Source of the DNA: Chrysoperla carnea
Lineage: Eukaryota; Arthropoda; Insecta; Neuroptera; Chrysopidae
Reading direction: 5' to 3'
Assembly (NCBI RefSeq): GCF_905475395.1
Contig: NC_058340.1
Span: 61,358,181 to 61,422,180, forward strand
Length of the DNA: 64,000 nucleotides
In this document: one piece after another, positions 39,426 through 53,667 of the stretch
How positions within the stretch are numbered: position 1 is the first letter of the stretch
Layout of the letters: each line of letters opens with the position of its first letter
Program-made: the position numbers and the translations under genes
Notes under the pieces: generated by a model
What the model saw: the letters and a program-made list of their open reading frames with translations, nothing else
What the model was told of the DNA's origin: nothing
Databases searched by the model: none

Positions 39426-39864
39426 AATTTATGTAAAAATATACTTAAATATTATGATTTCGAGTCATAAAGGCACTTTTTTCTTTTAAACTGTATATCA
39501 CGTGATCTAAAACGCGGGTAAGCCCTGCTGTGATGTCATGACGGTATGAGTCATGGACCCTCAGTTAGTTCAGCGTAGACAGCTGGGTATAATATATACA
39601 TAGATAATAAGTATTTATTTTTATTATAATCAGATGTCTATGAATATATCTGTCAAACTTATTTGTGTTATTTTATATAGTGATACCCATATTACGTCAT
39701 CAAATTGGATGCCCGCGTTTTTGACAGTTTACAAAAGGTTTAAAATTTAATTTAAATTTTTGGCAAGAAAGCGTGTGTATTTTTCAGAAATAAATTTTTG
39801 GTGGCTTTTTATTAGCAAAATCAACATTTTGAAGTACTTTTTCAAAAATAGTGGAATACCCTAT
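39426..39864. mobile_element. R2 MITE, left-truncated copy
   Basis: It matches R2 from AAAAATATACTTAAATATT to the right TIR ending AATACCCTAT at 39864. The left TIR and the right TA are lost. Confidence 0.65.
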
Positions 39865-40642
39865 TGTGTTGATTATTAAGGGCGCTATAGCTCGGCATAG
39901 AAGTTTCACGTCCATATCTATATATATGTTCTTGGTTTGAAAAACTAGACATACTAAGTATATGTTGAAATAAATCAAAATGACGGATTACAAAATGCCT
40001 ACAACATACACACACATCCAGTAGAGGCACCTATTATCTAATTCTTGAACTATTTAAACAGGTGGTATAATTTGAACAAAACTTTAAATGTTCGTTTTTC
40101 GTTACATGTATAAACAAAAAGTTACTACTAAAATGCAAATATTAAAACTTCTACATACAGACGAAGTTTGTGATACAGAGAGATTATTTTTTATAAATAA
40201 AAGAAAGTTTACCTTTTTTTTAAAATTAGAATTTTTACTCATTATGAAGATTCTACAATTTAGGTTTGTTTGGTCATATTTTGTAAGACCACACTTCCCC
40301 ACCTATTAGTTCGTATTATAAAATTTAAAATATTCTGAAAATTCCAATTCACTAAAAAGTTTGTAAGTTAAGTCCTATTTTAGCGAGTAAAAATTCGTAA
40401 CATTTTCCTCCTACGAAAATTCAATTAAAATAAATTTTGATAATAAAATTGGGTCTTGCTAAAATTAACTATACCTCACGCATTGCTGAACAAGCCTAAA
40501 ATTTAACGTTAAAACTTAAATAATGCGCATGTCTTTAAAATATTTAAATATTTTATACTTTAAAATAGCAAATATTCTTTTTTAAATATATAATTTACAA
40601 TCCATATTTTAATAAACAATAAAACATATTAATTTAGTAAAT

Positions 40643-41114
40643 ATGACAGAACATGCTGCAAATTTACAAACATATAATCAAGAATTTGTAAAATGTAATT
40701 TCATAGAAAATAAATATAACCTCACAAATACAAATTTTTTTAATTTAGTTTTTTAATCATCTTTAGGTATAGAAAATTTAAAAGATCGCCGTGAAGAAGT
40801 TCGAAATAAGATACATGAAGAAAAACAACAAAAAATACGTTTAGAAAAAGAATTAGCAATAATAAATGCACAATTAGAAAAATTAAATAAAAATTTGAAT
40901 CATCATACCAAGATTTTTGAAGAATATGATAACATAATTAAAGAATCCGAAGCTGGTTTTTTAAAGGTATTTTTATTTATTATTCAATTTTACTGACGTT
41001 ATAATTATTTGTCATTTATTTTGTAATAAATATTTACAGATTTTAGAAAGTTCACAAGTGCTGCTATCTTTGGTTAAAAATAAAACTGCTACTTTAACGG
41101 GTGATAGCGATTGA
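40643..41114 (+). CDS. SSNA1: SSNA1 (Sjogren syndrome nuclear autoantigen 1 / NA14), three exons
   Basis: SSNA1 is a small coiled-coil protein that assembles fibrils and acts on microtubules at centrosomes, basal bodies and axons. The coding exons are 40643-40694, 40767-40966 and 41040-41114, with GT-AG introns of 72 and 73 bp in phases 1 and 0. The product is 108 aa (human about 119). Residues 1-18 (MTEHAANLQTYNQEFVKC) match the human start; a charged coiled coil spans about 19-84; ILESSQVLLSLVKNK near the C-terminus matches the human ILESSQTLLSVLKRE. The C-terminal tail is shorter than human. An AATAAA lies at 41236-41241. It converges with the minus-strand PDCD6 copy, whose stop is 695 bp away. 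No single exon is long, so only splicing by eye reveals the gene. Confidence 0.92.
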
Positions 41115-41808
41115 TGTACAAATTTTAAATATGTAGAAAAATAATTTGTTATTTGTAATATTTTGTACAGTTTTAAAATATCCATCTCATTAGATTTTGT
41201 GTTGCCTCATTTTATCCATATTTTACTGTTCGATTAATAAAATTTGTCATTTCTTTTGATACTTCGCTGATCTGAAATTTTAAAGGGAAATATCAAAGAA
41301 TGTATAGAAAGAGTGTAAATCGAATGTATTTTTAAAAGTATTTACATATTTTTAGGAAGTTTTAAGTAAATTTTATCAAAATTTTAAATCTTTTTTATGT
41401 ATCTCAATTTAATTATTATTTCTAGCTTATTATAATGTTAAATTTAAATACTAATTTCACATTTTCATGTATTACATTTTAATTCCTTAATATGTTTGAG
41501 TAAAAAAAATCTTTTATTTCGAAACGATTATTTATTTCGAAAATTTCAAAGGAGCTATACTTGTATGTTTTTTTTTATGTCCTAATTACATTCTATTCTA
41601 GTTTCGAGATTTCCAATTGAATCATGGCTCTGTGTTAACAAGCTTGATTGAGATCTTCCTCACCTTTTAGATAGGGTCCCCCATTTTCCATTCTCTAGAT
41701 CCTCGCTTTTGATAGATAACTATATTTTATATTAACACTATTCGATTTATATAAAAATTAAAACAAATTAATTACTTACCCTTACCTAATGAGCAAAATC
41801 AAATTTTT

Positions 41809-42959
41809 TCACAATGGTAAACCGAATATCATGGCTAGAAATTTCTCATAATGTACTCGAATTATACCATCGTGATCAGTGTCTTGTACTCGAAAAGCTG
41901 AGGTTAAATTCTAAAAATTAATGACAAGTATTTCTTTTAAAATAATTGTGGCATGTTTCGGTCAATGGAACCATGATTATACTGTTTTGTGATAAGTTTA
42001 ATAAATAATTGAAATTAAATAAAAATAGTTATGTTAAATTCATTTCAATTAACTCTAAAAAAGTAAGTTAAAGCGATCCAAATTTTTTAATTATACAATT
42101 TGAACTTTAAAGAAACAATTTTTCATAATTTTATTTACATAGTCACTAAACGATTGGATGGATTTGATATTGAGGTGCATTCACTAACAAAAGTTTTTTA
42201 ATTTAAATTTTATATATTTCTCTTAATATGAAAACTATTTATTGTATTTTGTGGCATGCTACAAAACGTAGATATTCACTATTTGTTAGTTTTCAGCACT
42301 TTTACAACAAACACCTTTAAAGGAAATAAATTCAAAAAAAAGGCTTTTGATACGTGAAAGCTTACATATAAAACAATACAGCATTGTATAAAATCATCAA
42401 ACATAATATCCTCACGACCGATCAAATCTGTGTATTATCAAATCAACAATTGGATCGGTTAAACGATAACCAAAATGATGTAAAGCCATTTTCAATTCAT
42501 TTCTATTTATAGTTCCTGAATAGTCTATATCAAATGATTTAAAGCAAACATCCCAGTCTGAAACATATTGCCATAATGCACAAAATTCTTCTAACTGCAA
42601 TTGTCCTCGAGCGCTTCTATCAAACATTGCTTTAAAAACATATCATGTTTCACATTTTCGCCTCGTAAGCTTATCTAACGTTTCTCGTTTATCTTTTGGC
42701 AAATGTTTTGAAAAAAAGTTAACAAGTATTACCTATCATTAATTTACAAGTTTCAACGTTAAAATTAGGCCATGATCCATGTGCAAGAGCTTGTTTCAAT
42801 TCCTCTGCCGAGATAAATCCACTACGACGTTTATCAACCCTAAAAGAAAACTTTCGTTACATTGCAGGGTAAATCCAGTCAATTAATAATTTTTAGTATT
42901 ATATACCTTTGAAAGATATTCCAAAGGAATTGTGTATCAACTGGTGGCCCACTAGCCAT
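41809..42959 (-). pseudogene. PDCD6/ALG-2-like tandem copy with frameshift in exon 3
   Basis: PDCD6 (ALG-2) is a penta-EF-hand calcium sensor that binds ALIX, Sec31 and annexins. The exons are 42907-42959, 42733-42839, 42366-42629 and 41809-41910 (minus). All splice sites are GT-AG with the same phases as the intact neighbour, and exons 2 and 4 have identical lengths (107 and 102 nt). Exon 3 is 264 nt against 269: a net 5-nt loss just after FDRS creates a TGA at 42412-42414. The predicted product is 125 aa, ending at the fourth EF-hand and lacking EF4 and EF5, which in the family mediate dimerisation. Exon 4 is still open (NLTSAFRVQDTD onward). EF1 has Arg at calcium-loop position 3. This could be a young pseudogene, a truncated paralogue or an assembly error. 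Confidence 0.8.
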
Positions 42960-43322
42960 TATTTAAAAAACCAAAAGAATACCCAATATTTTAAAAATCA
43001 AACAAAATTATATCTAAAACAAAACATCACAAAAGATTTTGAAAATTAGGCTTTGTGGGATTTCTTGGTTAATTCCATGATTTTATAAAATATTTTTACA
43101 GTACTTATTCAAAATTTAAGAACTCCTTGATAGCATTGACATTTATTTAAAAATATACAAGTGTCTAGTTACACGTCAGTGTCTAAATAATGAGTTATGT
43201 TATTTACACGTTAAAATGTACGCAAAAATGGGGATAAATAACAATAAAGATTGGAAAATGATACATAATGTCAGTTGTCACGTCTTATCCACATCACATT
43301 TTTTTCAGAATAAATATTATTT

Positions 43323-43690
43323 ACTAGCTTGATACCCACCCGCTTCGCTGGGATTAAAAGTAAAAACTAGTAAAGTCCACCGTGTTATAGCCTTCACATC
43401 CCTTGCTTTCACTTAACCCCCCTCCATAACATTCGAAATAGGGATATTTAAAACAATATTTATATTTCGTAACGAAACTATAGAACGGCTCAAAATTCTT
43501 TTGCGCCTAATTAAAGGATTTTATAACTAACCACCTTATCGAGAATTTTAATAGAGTTTATAAACCTTGGAATTAGATATTTTCGATTCATAAATCGGAC
43601 TTTTTTTCCAGGTTATGCAACAAGCCATACTGTCAAAAATTTCGATGAATGAGTTCATGTGTGCCCTTACGTTAACTTAAGGATACCTTT
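43323..43690. repeat. Decayed dispersed repeat (CCCGCTTCGCTGGG type)
   Basis: The phrase ACCCGCTTCGCTGGGATTAAAAGTAAAAAC and the following TAGCCTTCAC...CCCTCCATAACA recur in decayed form near 15543-15985, 54367-54640 and 56725-56885. It lies between the two PDCD6 copies. I do not know its class. Confidence 0.4.
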
Positions 43691-44905
43691 CACATGAAAA
43701 AGTACTTAAACATTAAACAATAATTTTTTTTACGTAATAAACAAACATATTATTAAGAAAAAAGAAGGTTTATTTATATTTTGGAGCTTTTAAACATTTA
43801 AGTATATAATTTTTAACAAAAGTGCTTTTTAAATACTTGTAAATATATAATATCTGAATACAATCAAAGTACTTAGCATTTAAGTAAATTATTATTTAAA
43901 TTTTTATATATTTTTATCACATTTTAATGTAAATAAATTTTTAATAATTATAATAACTGTTTCAGAAACATATTTGCATATAAAAATTACCTAAAATCCT
44001 TTAACACGATACCTTTTTCTGTTTAAATAACATCAAACTTTGTTGGTATAAAAATTTTAACTCAAAATATTTATTATCAAAATTAAAACTATTAATTAGA
44101 AAAAATTCATTTTAGGAACTGTTATAAAATTTCCATATTTTTTTAAGAAATAGACATCGTGTGTAAGGGATAAAAATTATTAATTACTAAATGATAATAA
44201 AAATTATTGTACGATTATTTCAATTATAATTAATATAATTTTGGCGGATTAGTGATTACTATCAAGGAAAAGTTTAATTAAATATTGACTGTCGATCCAG
44301 TTAAATTACTTTAACGTATTCCATTTCAATCGCCATGAAAAAAATATATCGATTTATTAATACCGTAACTTTTTAAGGGTGAAATTTAAAACATTGCGTT
44401 GACATTTTATAGAGTTTTTTCTCCCATTCATCAAATCACTATTTATTATAAGATTCTAGACGAAAATTTTGATTGGAAATTATCTTTTGTCTATATTTAT
44501 ACTTTGTCTAACTTCTTATCACAAATCTTTCACCTTTGAGTATAAATAAGATTGCTCTTATAGGTCCGTAGAAAGTTGAACTATTTTATTAAGTAAAGCC
44601 AAATTCGTAAACAAATATTAAGATAAAATTATTATAAAGAGGAATATAAATATTTTTTAAATTGACGAATCATAAATCCTCGCATTTGTCATGGGTCTAT
44701 CATTACATCCACATTAATGGAATTTCGTCGAATTTTATAATTCAGTGTGAAATGTTAGATTTCCAAATAATTGCTAGATAAGTAAGTAAAATACCCATAA
44801 CGGTCAATATACGTTTTTAGGACGATATAGTTAAATGGAACAGTGATCTATGTAAACCCCTAAAAACTAAGGGTCTATGCAGAACCCGATTTAAATAATA
44901 ACCAT

Positions 44906-44911
44906 TTTATT
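44906..44911 (-). promoter_or_regulatory. Polyadenylation signal of intact PDCD6
   Basis: AATAAA on the minus strand lies about 55 bp past the PDCD6 stop codon. Confidence 0.5.
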
Positions 44912-44965
44912 GATTTCAAAATTAATTTGATAGTAACCCTAATCAAATGGACAAGAGCGATACAT

Positions 44966-47350
<2,385 letters not shown>

Positions 47351-47704
47351 TATTTAATTACTTTTTTGTTTTTCGAAATGAATAAATGTTTTCAATGAAT
47401 TTTAACCTAATGTCACATGCCAAACATCACCAAAGAATGCGAAAGTATCGTACTTTGACGTACGATTATTAATCAGGTTCACGAGTACACCTATTTATCA
47501 CTACTTGAAATGAAAATAAGTAATATAGTGACATCTGTTGAACATGATAACGAGTTGAATGAATGTACACGTCATAAAAGCCCGTTCACATGATTCATTT
47601 ATTATTGCGCAAATATATGTAAAAACACTACTTAGACATAATACTCATCTGAATCGATCATTAACATATAATAACTATTTAACAAAAAATAAAACCAATT
47701 TCTA

Positions 47705-48262
47705 AACAAGAGAAAAAAAAAACAATTGACTGAGTTAATTGTTGAAATACCATGTATAGACAGTGTTGATGACGCAATCGATTGTTTTTTGTTGATGACA
47801 CACACATAACTGATATTCCCATTTTAATACAAACTATAAAATTTGCACCAAATTAGCGCCCTCGTGAGTAAACAGTGATGTTTACAAAAAAATGTTTCAA
47901 ACAAAAGTTGTTTATTTTGTTATAAGGAACATATTTTACATTTAAACTTTTGTTCTATCTCTAACGGCTTACAAGATGAATCCTACGGACCCAAGACCCA
48001 ATTGACCTATGTTGCTCATTTACGAACTCGACCTCCCTTTTTACGTTCTGATTACGCTGTAAAAATTTCATCTTGATATCTTTTTTTGTTTTTGAGTTAT
48101 CGTATTGGCAGACAGACGGACAGACAACCGGAAATGGACTAATTAGGTAATTCTATGAACACCTATACCAAAATTTTTTTCGTAGCATCAATATTTTTAG
48201 GCGTTACAAACTTGGGACTAAACTTAATATACTATGTATATTTCATATATACATGGTATAAT
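47705..48262 (+). repeat. R1 dispersed repeat, copy 11
   Basis: It is near full length, with the left hairpin AACAATTGACTGAGTTAATTGTT slightly eroded upstream and the right end TATATTTCATATATACATGGTATAA. It lies just upstream of intact PDCD6, so it may overlap its promoter region. Confidence 0.8.
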
Positions 48263-49651
48263 AAATTGATTAAGAAATCAAAGTTAAGCTGTTACTTTCA
48301 ATTTTAGAAGAAAATGTTCTTCAATATGAAATTGAATTCTCCCTTTCTTCGATACACTCATGTAGACAGATTTAAAAGTTTAAAAAATAATCTAACGCCA
48401 TATTTTTGCTGATCATAGTCAGTTCTACACTTTATGATTCTTTAACCGAATTTGACATTGAAATCATCTTCAGCGTGTCAGCATGACAAATTCAATTCCT
48501 GAATCAAAGATCTCAAGAAAATTCCTTTAGACAGATTCTGTATTCTTTGATTTAGCTTTGAGTATTATTAGTACCTTAGTACCTTACAAAAGTACACAAT
48601 TTATACTCTTGTTTTTGTAGTCGGTTATAAAGCCGTTAATATTTCGTCACGGGAAGGTTAAATCTATTGTAATACATAAACATGCCTTAATATTACGATT
48701 ACGTCATTTGAACGGGAAATCTATATCAGGAAATCTAATTAAAAGTTGTTTATGAATCATAAAATTCATTTTGTACTAAGTAAAATAAAATGAAACCAAT
48801 AATTAACGATCTATTTTTAGTATATTGTTTACTATTTCAACATATATTCTCAAATTACAAATATTTTTTTTTATTCTAAACACTTTCATTTAGAATTTTT
48901 TTAATAATACATACTTCAATAATAGTTATCACAATAGTTAATTTCTAGCAAATTGAATTGGCTAGGTAATTGAGTTAAATATAAACATGAATAAAATTTT
49001 TGATGTATATAAACATTCTTTTCAATTGAATAATTTTAAAATAATTTTATCAAAAGTTATATAATTTATTACATATAATTTATCAAGAATAATTTATTAT
49101 TGATAACTCGGAAAATTGTATTTCTTAAAATATATAAAATTGTTAAAACAGTAATCATTGAACTGTGACCCGTAGTACTTTGCTACATTCAACCGTTCTT
49201 TTCCAGATGTAAGTTTTTTTTAAATTAAATTTGTACTAACAATGCCTACGTAATAATTAATTATAAAATAACAACCCTATAATACAAAGAAGTAACGCAC
49301 TGCATTTGAATTAATATTGTTAATAAAACTTTTTTAAATTGTCTATTTGCACGTTTTCGGGATTATTGTATAAACGTTATACATTTTTAAAATGGTTTGA
49401 ATCAACCAATCGCAACATGACATTTTTACAACAGTAATAAAAATCACTTGTGAGTGATTCACGTTATCAAACCATTTTTCATCATGTTAATAACGATAAA
49501 CTTTTATATGTGCAGCCAGCAGGGAAGAGATATAAATTATGAAAATAGTGTGTAAAAATCGGTTCAAAAGGTTGGATAATGCGAGGCACATTATACAAGC
49601 CATGTTAATGCAATTGGATCCATTTTAATTAGAAAAGCGCATTTAGGATAA

Positions 49652-50053
49652 GGAGCATCCATAAACCACGTGGCCCGATCAAGGGGGAGAGGGTATTATA
49701 TCAAAAGTTACGCGGAGCAACGTCACGGGTGGGTGACAATGAAATCAAGCTGCGTAATTTTCTTGATATATATTTTTGGCACAATGAAAATAATTTACAG
49801 TTTAAGTTGCGTTATATGAATACTTAATTTCATAAATTGGGAACCTTTTTTATTTTTGAAGGCCATTTTCTTACAATGTCGTAATACCAGTGTTTCAGAA
49901 AATATACAAAACTTTTTTTTGACTTGATAATAAAAAAACTACGTTCCATGTTCCATTCGGGGGGAGGTTATAGTAAATACTACGATAGGCTGCATAGAGG
50001 GAAGGAGGGTTTCAGAGAGGCTGGAATGGATCAACGTAGTTTATGGACGCTTT
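49652..50053. mobile_element. TIR element with GCGTCCATAAA ends
   Basis: The left end GGAGCATCCATAAACCACGT mirrors the right end ACGTAGTTTATGGACGC. It is about 402 bp, with G-rich internal blocks and no transposase frame. Confidence 0.55.
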
Positions 50054-51969
50054 CATACAAAAATCAATGTAAGGATGGATTCTAGCAGTTTTAACGTTGT
50101 CTATACATATTAAGGAAAGAGAGAAACACACTTGAACCACTACAAGGCAGACATAGTCATAGTAAAAATCGTAAGCGTTCTGAAATTATTAACGAGGCTC
50201 CTTCCTCGGACTTCTCTACGCATTAAAATAGCACTTGAGCCTAACAATGCACCACCTACCAAGCCTACTGCAGAAGCTGTCACAATGAGAAAGAGGAAAC
50301 GATATTTCACCTCTCATACCACTGTTCAGTTCTCGAATTGAGTAGGTTTACTTATTTAGGTCAACGTGGTTAACCATTCATTAAAGATCTGTGGTAGTTA
50401 AAATCGATCGACGTCAAATCTCTTCTTCTGTCCTTGAACAGCTACCTCTAAATGGTTAAAGTAATAGGGTATTAAAATCTAACTTATTTATCTATGAAAT
50501 ATGGAGTCCTCGTACTAGATACAAAAATGGACCCTTTATAACCTAAGGGTTTCCCCACATGAACAACCTCTGCATTCTGCAAGCCAACCTAATACGTTGA
50601 CTTCGCGTAGACATAATTATTCACGTGTAAGTTTTATACGTTAACGTGTAAATATTACTAGTGAAAAAAATTTTTATAATATTTTTACAAGGGCACGGAA
50701 TTTATTAAGAATGTATCCTCTTAAACCAGAAATCAAAAGATTAAATTAACATATTACTAATTTATAAAATACAATACCTATATAATACCTAGACTAGACC
50801 ATCATTATGCTTTGAAGTGTTCCCATAACCAAACATAACTTTTATACACCCAGTAGTGGCAATTTGACACGTATCATTTCGTTTTTATTTATTAAATAAA
50901 TAAAATGAAGAAGGAAAAAGGTAATTAACATAAAAACTATATTTATAAATATAAATATTGAGTGTGTTTTATTAATCTATGTTTATTCTTAATTAGTAAT
51001 AATTATAAATATTCGTATTTAAAACCTTGAACATTACCTTTACATTAAAAGATCTTAATGTAATTTGTATAAAATCATTTAATTGTAATGAAAATCTTTT
51101 CATTTGTTTGATTACTATTCTCAGTTTTCAGGAGAGTTATTGTGCTATTTGTGAATAGTGTGTATTTTTATAGTTTTTCCCGGTATACTTTCTATACCAC
51201 TTTATTTATGGGTTTGCGGCTATTTGTGAAAGTACGGTGGTTTTAGTGATAATATTCATTTTATTGTTTAAATTTTATATGAAAACAGAGCCGCAATCAA
51301 AATTCATTAGTTTGTGCTATGCAAATTTTAATTTGAGTCAATAATTATGTGTTCATCTTGCACTGAGTATGTTTGATTTTGTTTTATTTATAACTTGAAA
51401 ATTTTCAAAAATCACAACCTTTTATAGAATTTGTTTCTCACAATCTGATTTTTTTTATAATTTAGTACTAAGAATGCGCATTAACAAGATACATCAAATT
51501 AGGTACAACATAAAGATTGAGAATTGTTATTGGGAAATTGATCCTCACAAACCTTTTGTGGCAAATAAATCCTATTCGAAAAATTACATCTTTATCGGAA
51601 TACCTCTCATTTTTTCTTGTTAAATTTTTTGTGGAGTTCAATTCTTTTACGCCTAAAGTTTCTATTTATTTGGGCTTTACGGATTAGTTTTTGGCACTGA
51701 TAAATCCACAGCCACAATTGATAATCATATTCACAAGGCCACAAGCCTTTATGAATTTGTATATTTTGAGATATCGACTTTTGATATTAATATACTTTTT
51801 TGTCGTTCGTTTTTACAATTTAACACTTGATGCTGGACATAACTCTATTTTTTTTAGCTAGGCGGATCTCTAATTTGAGATAAAACTCTAATTTGAGCGT
51901 CAAGCGGGATAAAAATTTCCAAATAATATATAAGAGTGAGGTAAGACTGTCTTATGCATGGTCACACTC

Positions 51970-52080
51970 AGCTTTTGTCTAAAGAGAGAGAAAATCAAAA
52001 ATTTTTTGGCATAAGAAAAAGCAAATAAAGAATTTTTGGCCTGTAAGAGGGAAAGTCAAGAACTTTTGGCACAAGAGACA
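51970..52080. repeat. Degenerate 30-bp tandem repeat
   Basis: TTTTGGC recurs exactly 30 bp apart (ending at 52010, 52040 and 52070), with a weaker first unit near 51980. Each unit has the form AAGAG...AAATCAA...TTTTTGGC. Confidence 0.6.
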
Positions 52081-53374
52081 AAAAAAAATTTTTTTTTCCG
52101 TTAGGATGAGATAAAATTTCTTAACTATATCGGTATTTAGTCATAAGCACATAAATAACCTGATAAATGAGAAAGCATACCAGATCCAGGCTAGAGCAGC
52201 CGCTCTGTCGGTACGCCCACCTCGCCCTTTTGGTACGCTTATGATTCTATCTATATACCTTTACAAAAACATGGAAATAAGAACATTTAATTTATTGTTT
52301 TATAAACCATTAAAAATGCTCGTAAGTAAGACTAAGACAGTAGGCGAAAAGATACTGAAGAAACAGCACTAAAAACACTTTTGCAAAGAACTTCTTAAAA
52401 ATGAAGTTATGCAATTTTTCAGTGCTCAAATTGTAACTTTGAAACGGAGAATTCTTGATTGCGAATGTCGGTAAGGTTCAGGCTTCAGGTTTTTGGAAAG
52501 GGAAATAATAAAGTTCCGAAATTTAAGTTTTATATCCTTAACATTTATCGCTCTGTTAATTCTTTGCGCTGCGTTTATTTTGTAAAGTAAATATAAATAA
52601 CCTTGAATAAAGAATAATATTTACAAATTAAGTAGTTTTTCCAATGAATTGTTTCAATATTATAATTGTAAATGAATAATTATCTAATATTCTGAAAAAA
52701 CCCATGTAACATTTTTACTTGAAAGATTTCTAGTATGAATAATTCAATTTTGAAGAAGCTGCCTTTGATTCAGATCCTATAAAAAATAGCTCCCATAGTC
52801 AGCTTATTTTAGAGTGAGAGATTTGCAAAAATTTGTCAATTGCGGGCGCCAATTCTGTTTTAGAACTTAGGACAAGCTGAAATCACATTAATAATTTACA
52901 AAATCTCAAAACTTACGCACCTTGAAAACCATAAGAAAAAACTTAAAAAAATAAAATTATTGAACCTTGAAATTAACCTTCAAGTAATATCTGAATAAAA
53001 TGAACTGAATTGTGCATAATTTCAGCAAGCTTAAACCTCCGGTGCCTATCACACATTTTGTATACCCGTGAATTTTTCGTAAATGGGGTGTTATATTTCA
53101 CATTGTTAGGAAACTTTCTGATTAGGAAGATAATAAGCTTTTATCCTAAATTTGAAAAATTGGTTTATATGTTACATTAGTATCTGATTCACACCAAAAA
53201 ACTATTCAAAAAAACACTATTTGCATTTTCAAAAACCAATTCAAATACAAAAATCCTTTTGTCTGCCATTCTCTTTTATTCAGAAACGGAAAAAAAAAAT
53301 ATTTTTATTTCGCTGACCCTCATTTCTATTTTATGTTTTAAACTAAATTTTAAAATAACTTTATTTATTTTCAG

Positions 53375-53667
53375 AAACTCTGTCCAATATTTGGAAATAA
53401 AATAAAACTGATTTCGAGTAAAACGAAAGCACAACAATAATGGATGACACAGATGATACAGATTTTTACGATACGATCTCTGTAAATTCAACGGCATCAA
53501 GTCGGCATAAGAATCGGAACAGCATTACACAGTCAAGGCATACAATATACCATTCAGCTGAAGATTTGGAATTATTGACCATAATGTCATCAGGACGTGA
53601 TAGCGGAGACCATAGAAAAAAGGTTTCTGGTCATGTTATTATATCTTATGCGCAGTGGAGATCTAGG
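53375..53667 (+). CDS. N-terminal coding exon of an unidentified gene
   Basis: A strong acceptor (TTTATTTATTTTCAG, AG at 53373-53374) opens an exon with a 65-nt 5' UTR. The ATG at 53440 follows ACAACAATA. Seventy-six codons run to a donor AGG then GTAACA (GT at 53668-53669), ending in phase 0. The product starts acidic (MDDTDDTDFYDTISVNST), is then rich in Ser, Arg and His (SSRHKNRNSITQSRH), and continues with YHSAEDLELLTIMSS and RKKVSGHVIISYAQWRSR. No signal peptide or membrane segment is visible. The composition looks like a disordered cytoplasmic N-terminus with likely phosphorylation sites. Codon use is less AT-biased than in neighbouring chance frames. I do not recognise the family and found no continuation exon to 64000, so the next intron may be long. 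Confidence 0.55.

Larger units (their letters stand above)
10290..40642. other. 30-kb stretch without a recognised gene
   Basis: No confident coding exon was found between hipk exon 1 and SSNA1. Open frames of 60-114 codons here lie in repeats or in AT-rich sequence with no family resemblance. The stretch holds eight R1 copies, three R2 copies, foldback elements, TTAA-flanked MITEs and a SINE, each listed separately. Unlisted parts are AT-rich sequence in which I see nothing further. Weak exon candidates are given under findings. Confidence 0.6.
47351..53374. other. Gene-poor stretch between PDCD6 and the exon at 53.4 kb
   Basis: It contains R1 copy 11, a 402-bp TIR element, a 30-bp tandem repeat and AT-rich sequence. 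The minus-strand open frame near 50140-50313 is discussed under findings. I see no other gene. Confidence 0.5.
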
